From Desulfovibrio ferrophilus (GTDB lineage Bacteria > Desulfobacterota > Desulfovibrionia > Desulfovibrionales > Desulfovibrionaceae), in contig NZ_AP017378.1 of NCBI RefSeq assembly GCF_003966735.1, forward strand, positions 729,501 to 793,500: a DNA stretch of 64,000 bases, written 5' to 3'. The notes under the pieces were generated by a model, which did no database searches, had not been told where the DNA came from, and was given only the letters and a program-made list of their open reading frames with translations. The translations under genes were made by a program, and so were the position numbers. Shown piece by piece: positions 44,868 to 54,252 of the stretch; positions within the stretch are counted from its first letter, which is position 1, and every line of letters starts with the position of its first letter.

Positions 44868-45218
44868 CTAGCTGCAGCAGCTGCCAGCGGAGCCGCAGCC
44901 ACCACTGGAGTCGGTGCCACAACTACCGGATCCACAACCGCCGCCGCCAAGCTGGAGGTTGGAGTCCACGGAGAAACCAGTGTAGGTAATGTCTACTTTC
45001 ACGGGCTTCGCAGCTTCAAGAAGTTCTTTTTCCATGACGAACTTGATGTCACCATCAAATTCGAAGACTTCGTCGGTATCCTTAGGCTCATCCAGAGCCA
45101 ATGACAGTCGTGGGCCTGCTCAGCCGCCCGGCGCGAGATACACCCGGATGGGGGAGAGCTCTTTGTCCTTGAAGTAGGACAAAAGCTCCTCGCGAGCTTT
45201 ATCGGTCACTTCCAGCAT
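44868..45218 (-). CDS. HesB-like selenoprotein (Sec at codon 33)
   Basis: 116 codons from an ATG with GGAGGAAATC upstream to a TAG/TGA-type stop at 44868, read through an in-frame TGA at 45120-45122. Translated with U at that codon the protein is MLEVTDKAREELLSYFKD... then APGGUAGPRLSLALDE, aligning residue for residue with its paralogue, where codon 33 is Cys. The Gly/Cys-rich tail (GGGGCGSGSCG) is also shared. HesB-like selenoproteins are a known prokaryotic family. A hairpin with a GG-containing loop lies about 20 bases after the TGA. Read without Sec, the gene would look broken, with a later false start at 45101. Role: probably Fe-S or metal carriage, with Sec as ligand or redox residue. 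Confidence 0.85.
45083..45122 (-). promoter_or_regulatory. SECIS-like element with the Sec TGA codon
   Basis: On the minus strand, after TGA (45122-45120) comes a hairpin TTGGCTC-TGGAT-GAGCC-TAA with five perfect inner pairs and a loop holding GG, about 20 bases past the TGA. Position and loop fit bacterial SECIS elements read by SelB. The fit is by inspection only. Confidence 0.6.
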
Positions 45219-45436
45219 GATTTCCTCCGATGGAATTGTGATGTGAATGAGTCAAGTAATGCTGGGTTTCGTTGCTGTCAATAGTATTGATTATTATTTA
45301 GTTTAGCATCGAGAATATCTATATCATACATTGGTGACATATATTGCAATGCGTGCCGGGATTACGTATCGTTGGATCATTCGATATTTCGCGCCCCTGA
45401 GGGGGCTGTTCGCCATAACCATGGAGAGACGCGAAG

Positions 45437-45970
45437 ATGAGCGAGAGCAAGGTACTGATGACTGCGGAGGAGATCTCCCGCACCATGGATCGGCTTGCAA
45501 TGGAAATTGTTGAACGTCACGGCAACTGCGAGTCTGTTGCCATTCTCGGGATTCAGCGACGGGGTGTTGACCTCGCTGCACGGTTGAAGGTTGCTCTGGA
45601 AAAGCGCGCACAACGCGAAATTCCTGGAGGCCAGCTGGATATCAATCTGTATCGGGATGATTGGACCTCTCTGGAGGTGCAACCGCAGATCAACAAGACC
45701 GAAATCTTTTTTGACATCGATGGCAAGGATATCGTGCTTGTGGACGATGTCCTGTTCACCGGGCGCACGACACGTGCGGCGCTGGAGGCCATTTTGGATT
45801 TCGGGCGTCCCAATCGGGTGGAACTGCTGGTGCTGGTGGACCGCGGGCACCGCGAGTTACCCGTTGCCGCCGACTATGTCGGCAAGACCATTGATACCCG
45901 TCGCGGTGAACACGTGGATGTGTATCTTTCCGAGCGAGATGAGCGCGAGGAAGTGGTCCTCACCAACTGA
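45437..45970 (+). CDS. pyrR: Bifunctional pyr operon regulator / uracil phosphoribosyltransferase PyrR
   Basis: 177 residues. The PRPP-binding motif VLVDDVLFTGRTTRAAL near 96-112 and GIQRRGVDLAARL near 39 are typical of PyrR. It makes UMP from uracil and PRPP, and in many bacteria it also binds pyr leader RNA to attenuate transcription. No pyr biosynthesis gene follows, so RNA-based control would act elsewhere. It is monocistronic, closed by a terminator. Confidence 0.93.
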   Translation: MSESKVLMTAEEISRTMDRLAMEIVERHGNCESVAILGIQRRGVDLAARLKVALEKRAQREIPGGQLDINLYRDDWTSLEVQPQINKTEIFFDIDGKDIVLVDDVLFTGRTTRAALEAILDFGRPNRVELLVLVDRGHRELPVAADYVGKTIDTRRGEHVDVYLSERDEREEVVLTN

Positions 45971-45989
45971 TTCGGCTGGAATTGAAATG

Positions 45990-46026
45990 AAAGCGGCGCG
46001 CAGGATATTGTCCTGTGCGCCGCTTT
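45990..46026. terminator. Terminator between pyrR and argB
   Basis: AAAGCGGCGCGCAGGA pairs with TCCTGTGCGCCGCTTT (45990-46005 with 46011-46026, one G-T pair) around a short loop. It sits between convergent units. Confidence 0.9.
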
Positions 46027-46092
46027 GTTATTGGTAATTCCGAACTCTTTGGAAAATCAATTTATGTCCAAAGATGCTCATCACTTCAATGA

Positions 46093-46980
46093 CTAGTCCT
46101 TGACGATCTGCGTTCCCACGCCCTGGACCGTGAACATCTCCAGCAGAATGGAGTTCTCCAGTCGGCCGTCGATGATCTGAGCCTTTTCCACGCCTGCATC
46201 CAGGGCTTCGAGGCAGCATTTGAGTTTGGGGATCATGCCGCCCTTGGCGGTGCCGTCCTCAATGGCCTGGGCAGCTGTACGAGCAGTCATGGAGGAGATC
46301 AGTCCGCCATTGCTGTCCAGAACACCCTCAACGTCGGTCAGCAGGATCAGGCGGCGCGCTTCCAGCGCACCAGCCACGGCTGCAGCCACGGAGTCGGCGT
46401 TGATATTGTAGGTGTTGCCTTCGTCATCCACGCCCACGGGAGCGATGACCGGGATGAATCCTTTGGCTTCCAGAGTCCGAATCAGGGCAGGGTCGATTTC
46501 AGTGACCTCGCCAACCTGGCCCAGATCGATGATCTCCGGAGCGATGGACGGGTCATCGGGCTGAATGGCCATCTCCAACCTGTGGGCGCGGATGGTCTGA
46601 CCATCCTTCCCGGACAGGCCAACGGCTTTGCCACCGTTCTGATTAAGCAGGTTGACGATCTGTTTGTTGACCTTGCCCGCAAGCACCATTTCGACCACAT
46701 CCATGGTGGCTGCGTCGGTTACTCGCAGTCCTTCGCGGAACTGGCAGTTGATGTTCAGTGCTTCCAGCATCTGACCGATCTGGGGACCGCCGCCATGGAC
46801 GATGACGGGGTTGACCCCAATGTATTTCAGCAGGATGACACACTTGGCGAAGGCCTGCTTCAGCTCCTCGTCCTTCATGGCGTGTCCGCCGTATTTGATG
46901 ACGATGGTCTGCCCGTAGAATTTGCGCAGATAAGGCAGGGACTCCAGCAGGAGTTTTGCGATTTTGCTTTCTTTCTTCAC
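46093..46980 (-). CDS. argB: Acetylglutamate kinase ArgB
   Basis: 295 residues from a GTG start with AAGGA seven bases upstream. Amino-acid kinase fold: [12 protein letters not shown] near 26, [12 protein letters not shown] near 61 and [15 protein letters not shown] near 195. It phosphorylates N-acetyl-L-glutamate in the second step of arginine synthesis. It lies 118 bases downstream of hslU on the same strand and may share its transcript. The N-terminal helix suggests the arginine-sensitive hexameric form, which is an inference. Confidence 0.96.
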   Translation of the reverse strand: MKKESKIAKLLLESLPYLRKFYGQTIVIKYGGHAMKDEELKQAFAKCVILLKYIGVNPVIVHGGGPQIGQMLEALNINCQFREGLRVTDAATMDVVEMVLAGKVNKQIVNLLNQNGGKAVGLSGKDGQTIRAHRLEMAIQPDDPSIAPEIIDLGQVGEVTEIDPALIRTLEAKGFIPVIAPVGVDDEGNTYNINADSVAAAVAGALEARRLILLTDVEGVLDSNGGLISSMTARTAAQAIEDGTAKGGMIPKLKCCLEALDAGVEKAQIIDGRLENSILLEMFTVQGVGTQIVKD

Positions 46981-47098
46981 GATGCGGTCCTTTGTTCAAT
47001 GGACTGATGCAGGATGTTTTGGCTCGATAATCGTTTGTTGCTTTTGCACCAAAACCGGGGTGGAAGCAATCCCACGCTCCGCCCCAGATGACGACCTG

Positions 47099-48472
47099 TT
47101 ACAAAATGTAGCGCGACAAGTCCCGATCCTTGGTCACGTCTTCCAGATGCTTGGTCACATATTCCTGGTCCACCACGACCTGCTGGCCGCTCTTGTCCGG
47201 GGCCTCGAAGGACAGATCAGAGAGAATCTTCTCGAGGATGGTGTACAGGCGTCGCGCCCCGATATTTTCAGTTTCCTCGTTGATCTTCTGGGCAAAGGCA
47301 GCCACTTCCTGCAGAGCTTCGTCCTCGAAGGTCAACGTGACCCCTTCGGTGGCGAGCAGGGCCCTGTACTGTACTGTCAAAGCGTTCTGCGGTTCGGTCA
47401 GGATGCGATAGAACTCTTCCTTGTTCAGGGAATCCAGCTCGACCCGCAGCGGGAAGCGGCCCTGAAGTTCGGGGATCAGGTCAGAAGGCTTGGACAGGTG
47501 GAAGGCGCCCGCGGCAATGAACAGGATGTGATCCGTGTTGACCATGCCGTACTTGGTGTTGACCACGCTGCCTTCCACAATGGGTAGCAGGTCGCGCTGT
47601 ACGCCTTCGCGTGAGACGTCTGCTGTGCCTGCGCCTCGGCTGGCGGTGGAAGAGCAGACCTTGTCTATTTCGTCTAGGAAGACGATGCCGCTTTGCTCAA
47701 CGCGCTCCTTTGCGGTCTCTGTGACCTTGTCCATGTCAACGAGGCGTTCGGATTCCTGCTGAATGAGAATTTCGTAGGCCTCACGCACGTTCATCTTGCG
47801 TGGTTTGCTCTGTTTGGGGAATAGCTGGCCCATCATGTCCCGGACCTGCATCTCCATGTTTTCCATACCGGGCATGGCCATGACGCCGATCTGGGTGCCA
47901 CTCTGCTCGGAGACTTCAAGCTCTACGATGCGGTCATCCATTTTGCCTTCACGCCACAATTTGCGCAGTTTCTCACGAGTGGAGGAACTGCTTTCCGCAG
48001 GCTGGGCGCTGCCCGGCTGGGTACCGGAGGCAATGACTGTGCCCTGGCTCTGGGGCGGGGTTGGGTAGAGCAGGTCCAGCAATCGTTCCTCGGCATGCCG
48101 TTCCGCCTTGACCTGGACCTTTTCCAGCTCTTCGTTGCGGACCATGTTTACGCCGATTTCCATCAGGTCGCGGATCATGGATTCCACATCGCGTCCAACA
48201 TAGCCCACCTCGGTGAACTTGGAGGCCTCGACCTTGAAGAACGGAGAGCCGGAGAGCCGCGCCAATCGGCGGGCGATTTCGGTCTTGCCCACACCGGTGG
48301 TGCCGATCATGATGATGTTCTTGGGGGCTATTTCATCGCGCAGTTCGGGTGGAACCTGCTGGCGCCGCCAGCGGTTGCGCATGGCGATGGCGACCATGCG
48401 TTTGGCGTCGTTCTGGCCGATGATGAATTTATCCAACTCGGAGACGATTTCACGTGGGGTCAGTGGCTGCAC
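47099..48472 (-). CDS. hslU: ATP-dependent protease ATPase subunit HslU
   Basis: 457 residues from GTG, with AAGGAG five bases upstream. HslU signature [17 protein letters not shown] at the start, Walker [16 protein letters not shown] near 57, GYVGRDVES, Walker [11 protein letters not shown] near 250 and the C-terminal DLSRYIL that docks into HslV. It unfolds substrates for HslV. It lies 30 bases after hslV. The usual I domain is somewhat longer and carries a Gln/Ser/Gly-rich segment ([17 protein letters not shown]). Confidence 0.97.
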   Translation of the reverse strand: MQPLTPREIVSELDKFIIGQNDAKRMVAIAMRNRWRRQQVPPELRDEIAPKNIIMIGTTGVGKTEIARRLARLSGSPFFKVEASKFTEVGYVGRDVESMIRDLMEIGVNMVRNEELEKVQVKAERHAEERLLDLLYPTPPQSQGTVIASGTQPGSAQPAESSSSTREKLRKLWREGKMDDRIVELEVSEQSGTQIGVMAMPGMENMEMQVRDMMGQLFPKQSKPRKMNVREAYEILIQQESERLVDMDKVTETAKERVEQSGIVFLDEIDKVCSSTASRGAGTADVSREGVQRDLLPIVEGSVVNTKYGMVNTDHILFIAAGAFHLSKPSDLIPELQGRFPLRVELDSLNKEEFYRILTEPQNALTVQYRALLATEGVTLTFEDEALQEVAAFAQKINEETENIGARRLYTILEKILSDLSFEAPDKSGQQVVVDQEYVTKHLEDVTKDRDLSRYIL

Positions 48473-48502
48473 GGGGGCTCCTTATCTGTGAAGAGACGGG
48501 CG

Positions 48503-49048
48503 CTAGGCCTCTATCTCGATGGTTTCCAAGGTGACGGAATTATTGGTGTACACGCACAGCTCGGCGGCGATGGCCATGGCCTTGGTGGCAATTACGGCTG
48601 CAGGCAGGTCGGTTTCGCGTTTCAGGGCACGAGCAGCGGCCAGAGCGTAGGCTCCGCCGGAGCCGATGCCAACGACTCCGTCGTCAGGCTCGATAACGTC
48701 GCCGGTACCGGTCAGAATGAGGATGGTTTCGGCGTCAGCTACGACGAGCATGGCCTCCAGGCGGCGCAGATACTTATCCATGCGCCATTCCTTGGCCAGT
48801 TCAACACTGGCGCGGGTGAGGTTGCCGCCGAATTCCTCCAGCTTGGCCTCGAAGCGTTCAAACAGGGTAAAGGCATCAGCGGTGGCTCCGGCAAAACCGG
48901 CCAGAATCTTGTCATGATAGAGCCGGCGAACCTTGCGGGCACCGTGTTTGAGGGCCACGCTTTGGCCAAAGGTCACTTGGCCGTCACCTGCCACGGCGAT
49001 GCCATTGGCATCCTTAACGGCGAGGATAGTGGTTCCGCGCAGTTCCAT
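48503..49048 (-). CDS. hslV: ATP-dependent protease peptidase subunit HslV
   Basis: 181 residues. The N-terminal nucleophile threonine is in [12 protein letters not shown], so a five-residue propeptide must be removed. The motif [11 protein letters not shown] and the ion-binding GGAYAL region are typical. It forms the proteolytic dodecamer with HslU. GGAGG precedes the ATG. It is followed directly by hslU and preceded by the macro-domain gene. Confidence 0.97.
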   Translation of the reverse strand: MELRGTTILAVKDANGIAVAGDGQVTFGQSVALKHGARKVRRLYHDKILAGFAGATADAFTLFERFEAKLEEFGGNLTRASVELAKEWRMDKYLRRLEAMLVVADAETILILTGTGDVIEPDDGVVGIGSGGAYALAAARALKRETDLPAAVIATKAMAIAAELCVYTNNSVTLETIEIEA

Positions 49049-49088
49049 GAGGCCTCCAGTCAGTCTATTGGGTTGGGCGGGATCGGTT

Positions 49089-49655
49089 TTAGACCGGAGT
49101 CCCGAAGAGTTCAGTTGCCGTTTCGGCCCAGTGAGCCGCGGCGTTGGGGGAGAATATAACCATGGAAACCGCCTTGACCACCCCCTTGCTTAAACTTTGT
49201 GCGAGGGTTTTCAGGGCGATAGGCATGGCTCGTTCAAGGGGAAATCCATAGGCTCCGCAGGAAATGGCAGGGAAATCGACACAGTCGATATTGTTTTCCC
49301 GGGCCAGACGCATGCTTTCGGCATAGGCCGATGCAAGGAGTTCCTCTTCGTTTTGATTGCCGCCGTGCCAGATGGGGCCAACGGTATGGATGACCCACTT
49401 GGCCTGGAGGTTGAACCCGGGGGTGATGATGGCCCGGCCCGTGGGCAGGAGGCCATTGTCCTGGACCCAGAGCCTGCCTGCGGTTAGCAATGCCGGGCCA
49501 GCGGCCTTATGGATGGCTCCATCCACGCCCCCACCTCCTGCAAGCTGCGGATTGGCGGCGTTGACGATGGCCTGGGCCGTGGAGTGCGTAATGTCGCCCT
49601 GGCGGACGGAGAGTCGTCCGTTGCCGAATTGCCAGACTCCCCGAGGTGCGTTCAT
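49089..49655 (-). CDS. Macro-domain protein (O-acetyl-ADP-ribose deacetylase-like)
   Basis: 188 residues. Macro-domain motifs: [20 protein letters not shown] near 30-50, with the catalytic Asn and Asp region, and [17 protein letters not shown] near 128. Proteins of this YmdB/MacroD type remove ADP-ribose or acetyl groups from ADP-ribose esters. The start overlaps the stop of the protease gene by four bases (ATGA), so it is translationally coupled to it. Location is cytoplasmic. Confidence 0.92.
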   Translation of the reverse strand: MNAPRGVWQFGNGRLSVRQGDITHSTAQAIVNAANPQLAGGGGVDGAIHKAAGPALLTAGRLWVQDNGLLPTGRAIITPGFNLQAKWVIHTVGPIWHGGNQNEEELLASAYAESMRLARENNIDCVDFPAISCGAYGFPLERAMPIALKTLAQSLSKGVVKAVSMVIFSPNAAAHWAETATELFGTPV

Positions 49656-51121
49656 TTCTTCTTACCCTTTCCCATTTCCTTCCAGAACTCATCCCGTTCG
49701 TCGAAGATTTTGGTCAAGGTTTCAAATGCAGCTTTCTGTTCTTCGGTTTCGGCCAGGGCCTGTACTTTTTCCTTGTGGAAAATGGCTTTTTTCTTGTTCA
49801 GACTGTAGATGCCCCAATAGGCCAGATGCAGATGCCCATCGAAATCATTGCCGGAGCGGCCCATGGTTCGGCCCAGATAGAAGTGTACTTCAGGGTCCTC
49901 GGGTAAGGTTTCCAGAATACGATTGTAATAGCCCACCGCGCGGTTAATCTCACCTTTGTCCGCCTGCAGGCGGGCCATGAAGAACAAGGCCATGAGATCG
50001 TCGGAGTTGAGCAGCATGGCCTTGGTCAGATAGCTGGCCGCTTTTGAGACATCGCCCTGAAGATAGTGGAAACGTCCCGTTTCGCGCAGAATCAGCGGAT
50101 CATTGGGAGCCAATCGCAAGGCGGAATCAAAGGCTTGTGCGGCCTCGGGAATGTTGTTTTGGCGGGAAAGGATAATGCCTGTTCCCATGAAGTCCAAAGC
50201 GGGATTCCCCGTGCCGGTCCTGAACGTGCTCAGCGCGCCGTCGATATCGGTATAGCGGGCCAGCGCAAGGGTTTTGATGCGTTGGAAGCGGTTCTCGGTT
50301 TCCGTGCGAGCCTTGATGTCTGTAGACAGGCCTGCAATGCGATCCTCGAGGTAGCCGATGCGTTCGTCCACTGCCGGGTGGGTGGAAAGATAGGCGGGGA
50401 TGCTGCGGCCCGACAGGTATTGCTTGCGTCTGATTTTCTTGAAGCCGTCCATCATGCCCGTGGGAGGATAGCCAGCTTCCAGCAGATAGTTCATGCCCAC
50501 CTGGTCAGCTTCGCGCTCGTCGATGCGGCTGTAATTAAGCATGGAGCTTTGTGCTCCTGCCATTGACCCGATGATCAGGGCCTGACTGGCGGCACGGCCA
50601 CTGTCTCCTCCTGAGGCCTGTCCGATAAGCATTCCGGCCAGAACCCCCGCGAGCATACCCAGTGAAGTGACCTGCTGCTGGGCAATACGCTTGGCTACGT
50701 GGCGTTGTGTCACATGGGCAAGTTCGTGGGCAATGACTCCTGCCAGTTCGGCTTCATTCTCGAATTCGGTGATCAGGCCGGTGAAGACATAGACGTAGCC
50801 GCCCGGAGTGGCAAAGGCGTTGATGGCGTTGTTGCGCACCACCGTGGTTGTGACGGGGAAAGGCTGAGGTGGCAGTGTCTCGGCCACACGGTTAACAACA
50901 TCCTTGATGTAGCGGACGATTTCCGGGTCCTCAACGATAGGGTAGGTGGCCTTGATCAGAGTATAATATTTTTTCCCGAGTTCTTTCTCATCCTTCAAGG
51001 TGAAATCACCGAACAGACCAGCCAGAGCCTGGGCGGGTGCTGCGATCTGCCCGAGGGTGAGGGCAAAGATCAGAATCAATATGGCCGGTGACTTCGCGTG
51101 CCGGCGGGAGAGGGATATCAT
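49652..51121 (-). CDS. M48 metalloprotease with TPR repeats (BepA-like)
   Basis: 489 residues. A signal peptide (about 1-34) leads to an M48 peptidase domain with HELAH at 132-136 as zinc site and a downstream Glu in DEREADQVG, then several TPR-like helices (about 300-430) and a basic tail. E. coli BepA, with the same order, works in the periplasm on outer-membrane assembly and LptD quality control. The TPR part has recognisable repeat units such as ALRLAPNDPLIL. It is the first gene of a run with the macro-domain gene. Confidence 0.92.
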   Translation of the reverse strand: MISLSRRHAKSPAILILIFALTLGQIAAPAQALAGLFGDFTLKDEKELGKKYYTLIKATYPIVEDPEIVRYIKDVVNRVAETLPPQPFPVTTTVVRNNAINAFATPGGYVYVFTGLITEFENEAELAGVIAHELAHVTQRHVAKRIAQQQVTSLGMLAGVLAGMLIGQASGGDSGRAASQALIIGSMAGAQSSMLNYSRIDEREADQVGMNYLLEAGYPPTGMMDGFKKIRRKQYLSGRSIPAYLSTHPAVDERIGYLEDRIAGLSTDIKARTETENRFQRIKTLALARYTDIDGALSTFRTGTGNPALDFMGTGIILSRQNNIPEAAQAFDSALRLAPNDPLILRETGRFHYLQGDVSKAASYLTKAMLLNSDDLMALFFMARLQADKGEINRAVGYYNRILETLPEDPEVHFYLGRTMGRSGNDFDGHLHLAYWGIYSLNKKKAIFHKEKVQALAETEEQKAAFETLTKIFDERDEFWKEMGKGKKK

Positions 51122-51232
51122 ATGGTTGTCCTGCTGGGGTGGTGAAGGCCTCTGTCTTGAAGCCGTCCAGTAGGTACGGAGCTTACTCTAAAGCTTATGT
51201 GACGCCAAGGGAGTCAATCTTAAGAACTATTG

Positions 51233-51266
51233 ATAAAAAAAGGCCGATCCCCGCGAGGATCGGCCT
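51233..51266 (-). terminator. Rho-independent terminator after rho
   Basis: AGGCCGATCC pairs with GGATCGGCCT (51241-51250 with 51257-51266) and eight or more T follow on the minus strand. Confidence 0.93.
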
Positions 51267-51291
51267 GAATAAGCTTGATGCAAAGACGTTC

Positions 51292-52593
51292 CTATTTGCT
51301 CATCATGTCCAGGAATTCTTTGTTGCTCTTGGTATTCTTCATCTTGCCCAGCAGGAATTCCATGGAGTCGATGGAATTCATTGGAGCTAGAACCCGCCTA
51401 AGAACCCACATGCGGTTCATGATGTTGGGTTCCAGAAGCAGATCTTCCTTACGGGTGCCGGAACGGTTGATGTCGATGGCAGGCCAGACACGTTTCTCAG
51501 CCAGATGGCGCTCCAACTGGATTTCACAGTTGCCGGTGCCTTTGAACTCCTCGAAAATGACATCGTCCATGCGGGAGCCGGTATCCACCAAGGCGGTGGC
51601 GATGATGGACAGGCTGCCGCCTTCTTCGATGTTGCGCGCTGCGCCGAAGAAGCGCTTGGGGCGCTGCAGGGCGTTGGCATCCAGACCACCGGACAGCACG
51701 CGTCCCGAAGATGGAGTCACGGCGTTGAAGGCGCGGCCCAGGCGAGTGATGGAATCCAGCAGGATAACAACATCCATCTTGCGCTCTACAAGTCGTTTGG
51801 CTTTTTCCATGACCATCTCTGCAACCTGTACGTGGCGCTGCGGAGGCTCGTCAAAAGTGGAGCTGACCACTTCGGCATTGACCGTACGCTGCATATCCGT
51901 GACTTCCTCAGGGCGCTCGTCAATGAGCAGCACGATGAGGTAGGCATCTGGGTTGTTGGTGCTGATGGAGTTCGCAATGGTCTGAAGGAGGATGGTTTTA
52001 CCGGTGCGGGGCGGGGCGACGATCAAACAACGCTGCCCCTTGCCGATGGGTACCATGAGATCGATGATTCGGGAGGAATATCCTTCGGCACCGTTTTCGA
52101 GCTTGAACTGTTCATCCGGGAAGATGGGAGTCAGATTGTCGAACAGGACCAGATGCTTGGTGGCTTCCGGTTTTTCGAAACCAATCTCGTTGACCCGGAG
52201 CAGAGCGAAATAACGCTCACCCTCTTTGGGGGGGCGAATCTGGCCGGTAATGACGTCACCCTTACGCAGGCCAAAGCGGCGAATCTGCGAAGGAGAGACA
52301 TAGATGTCGTCCGGTCCAGGGGTGTAGCTGTACATTGGAGAGCGGAGAAAACCGAATCCATCGGGGAGGATCTCGAGAACACCTTCGCCATAGATGTTGC
52401 CATTTTGCGAAGCGCACGCTTTAAGCAGGGCGAAAATCAATTCCTGCTTCTTCATGCCGCTGGGGTTTTCGATCTTGTACTCTTTGGCGAGTTCCATGAG
52501 ATCACTCATGGACTTCATCTTTAGCTCGGACTGATTCATCTCAGACTCCGGATCCTGGTTTTTCCCTTGGCTTTTCGGTTTTGGATTGCCCAT
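51292..52593 (-). CDS. rho: Transcription termination factor Rho
   Basis: 433 residues. Rho N-terminal domain, RNA-binding cold-shock-like domain ([16 protein letters not shown] near 70), Walker A APPRTGKT near 193, Q-loop region and Walker [15 protein letters not shown]. It is a hexameric RNA-dependent helicase that ends transcripts. Start uncertain: ATG at 52593 has GGAG upstream, but a second ATG at 52539 also has GGAG and gives the length usual in Desulfovibrio. The extra N-terminal stretch is hydrophilic. A 320-base leader separates it from carD, which suggests autoregulation. Confidence 0.97.
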   Translation of the reverse strand: MGNPKPKSQGKNQDPESEMNQSELKMKSMSDLMELAKEYKIENPSGMKKQELIFALLKACASQNGNIYGEGVLEILPDGFGFLRSPMYSYTPGPDDIYVSPSQIRRFGLRKGDVITGQIRPPKEGERYFALLRVNEIGFEKPEATKHLVLFDNLTPIFPDEQFKLENGAEGYSSRIIDLMVPIGKGQRCLIVAPPRTGKTILLQTIANSISTNNPDAYLIVLLIDERPEEVTDMQRTVNAEVVSSTFDEPPQRHVQVAEMVMEKAKRLVERKMDVVILLDSITRLGRAFNAVTPSSGRVLSGGLDANALQRPKRFFGAARNIEEGGSLSIIATALVDTGSRMDDVIFEEFKGTGNCEIQLERHLAEKRVWPAIDINRSGTRKEDLLLEPNIMNRMWVLRRVLAPMNSIDSMEFLLGKMKNTKSNKEFLDMMSK

Positions 52594-52913
52594 GCTGCTC
52601 CATTGAGATGCACTCCGACTATACGGTACGAATAACGTACGCGTAATGCGAGGTGCTCTGTCTTTAGCGTTGAAATTGTAAATGATCTGTGGACGGCGAC
52701 AATGCCGAATTTATTGCGGTGAGTCTTTAAGGCGCCTATTGTTATGATTGTTCTGCAATATCAGAACAAATTTTAAAAAGGCTTTAGACTCTAGTAATCT
52801 ATAATATGGGGATTGTTACAAGAGCTTTTTGTGGCTCGCTGCTATATCTGGATTGGTTCGTAGGTGCGTTAAAAATCCATTAGCGCAAGCCACGAATAAT
52901 GGCAAGGGGGTAT
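52594..52913. other. Intergenic region between carD and rho
   Basis: 320 bases without a gene. It holds the rho leader. Two inverted repeats are seen: TTGTTCTG/CAGAACAA (52748-52755 with 52762-52769, six-base spacer) and GTGGCT/AGCCAC (52831-52836 with 52888-52893). The first resembles an operator, and the second could be a weak carD terminator or part of a leader structure. Neither has a clear T run on the minus strand. Confidence 0.5.
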
Positions 52914-53435
52914 TTATTGATTTTCTTTGGGTCTGATCACATCTGCGAACAAGGCTTCAATGTCTGTTCTGATGACATCCTGCTCGACTTCCATGGCATG
53001 CGCCAGTTCCAGAGACAGCAGTCCCATGGCCTGCTCCAGCAAGCGATGCTCACCAAAGGACAATTCCTTGTCTTTGCCAATGAGCAGCAATTCCTTGAGA
53101 ACATAGGCGACATCACAGAGTTCGCCACTTTTGAGTTTTTCAGAATACTCACGATAACGGCGGTTCCAGTTCTGACCGGAATAGCCCGTAAAGTCGGAGC
53201 GATCCTTCAAAGAGTCTATGATGGCAGTTGCTTTTTTCTTGGAGCAAACAGCACGTAAGCCAACGTTTGTGGCGTTGGATACGGGCACCATCAGAGTTAC
53301 ATTGTTGGATAAAATCCTGACAATGTAAAACTCGGCAGTAGCACCACCGATTTCCTGATTCTCGATACGCTCGACCATGCCCACACCTTGTGCGGGATAG
53401 ACGACGAGTTCGTTGATCTTAAAACCCTTGGACAC
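52914..53435 (-). CDS. CarD-family transcriptional regulator
   Basis: 173 residues from GTG, with AAGGTGG upstream. The N-terminal CarD/CdnL/TRCF RNA-polymerase-interacting domain (about 8-60; FKINELVVYPAQGVGMVERIE) is followed by a helical domain (about 65-165). Such proteins bind the RNA polymerase beta subunit and stabilise open complexes at rRNA and stress promoters. It lies 65 bases downstream of pth and upstream of rho. Both are general transcription factors. Confidence 0.93.
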   Translation of the reverse strand: MSKGFKINELVVYPAQGVGMVERIENQEIGGATAEFYIVRILSNNVTLMVPVSNATNVGLRAVCSKKKATAIIDSLKDRSDFTGYSGQNWNRRYREYSEKLKSGELCDVAYVLKELLLIGKDKELSFGEHRLLEQAMGLLSLELAHAMEVEQDVIRTDIEALFADVIRPKENQ

Positions 53436-53499
53436 TCTTCAACCACCTTGCAAAAAAGCACATACGGGTAAGAACCGTACCGCAATTTTAGCATTTAGT

Positions 53500-54129
53500 C
53501 TAGGTTTCATCGGGCTTTTCAAGCTTTGGCCTAGCGTCGAAGCTGTTGATGTGCTGTACCGCGGGCTGCAAGCCCATTCGTAGCAACACATTGATGCCCT
53601 TGATGGCACTGGACAGAACTTCATTCACAATTTCAGTGTCTTGAGAATCGAAGTTGTCCAGCACGTAATCTCTGGTTCCGCCACGCCCTTCGGGGCGTCC
53701 CACTCCAAGCCTTAGTCGGAGGAAGGCAGCTGAACCGAGGTGCTCAACGATGGATTTAATGCCATTATGTCCGGCATCTCCCCCACCTTTTTTGAGCTTC
53801 ATTCGTCCAAGTTCCAGGTCGAGATCGTCATGGATGACGAGGATTCGTTCCGGAGGTAGTTCGAATTTATTTGCCAGCTTGCCCACAGCTATACCTGAAA
53901 GATTCATGTAGGTCTGCGGCTGGGCCAGCAGAACCTTGGGCTTGTTGCGCACGGGTTGGCATTCCCAGGTCAAACAATCACCACGCACTTCGATTCTGGG
54001 ACACCGATCAGGCCCCCCCGATCGTTCGATTAGTCGGTCTATGACCAGGAATCCGAAGTTGTGTCTGGTGAGTTCGTACTCCGGACCAGGATTTCCCAGC
54101 CCGGCGATGAGCATCGCGTAATTTTTCAT
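53500..54129 (-). CDS. pth: Peptidyl-tRNA hydrolase Pth
   Basis: 209 residues. Motifs: AGLGNPGPEYELTRHNFGF with catalytic His, QTYMNLSG, and DDLDLELGRMKLKKGGGDAGHNG. It recycles tRNA from stalled peptidyl-tRNA. It follows rplY and is separated from it by a strong terminator, so pth may have its own promoter or rely on read-through. It is slightly longer than E. coli Pth because of the C-terminal tail. Confidence 0.96.
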   Translation of the reverse strand: MKNYAMLIAGLGNPGPEYELTRHNFGFLVIDRLIERSGGPDRCPRIEVRGDCLTWECQPVRNKPKVLLAQPQTYMNLSGIAVGKLANKFELPPERILVIHDDLDLELGRMKLKKGGGDAGHNGIKSIVEHLGSAAFLRLRLGVGRPEGRGGTRDYVLDNFDSQDTEIVNEVLSSAIKGINVLLRMGLQPAVQHINSFDARPKLEKPDET

Positions 54130-54191
54130 GGCACAGCGTCTTGCGGTCTTGCCTGTGTGGTCCAGGTGCTGGTGTACAGGCCTGAGCCGAC

Positions 54192-54229
54192 AAAAAACGA
54201 GGGCCCCGGAGACGCCTCCGGAGCCCTCG
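54192..54229 (-). terminator. Terminator between rplY and pth
   Basis: CGAGGGC and further CCGGAG/CTCCGG pairing (54198-54229) give a long GC-rich hairpin, followed on the minus strand by six T. Confidence 0.9.
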
Positions 54230-54252
54230 GCATAGTCGATTGACGTACGGTA

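Noticed and set aside
44868-45101. Reading the HesB-like gene as a short protein from a TTG at 45101
   Set aside because: The start would fall in the middle of the conserved fold; the upstream part aligns with the paralogue, so TGA read-through is the better model.
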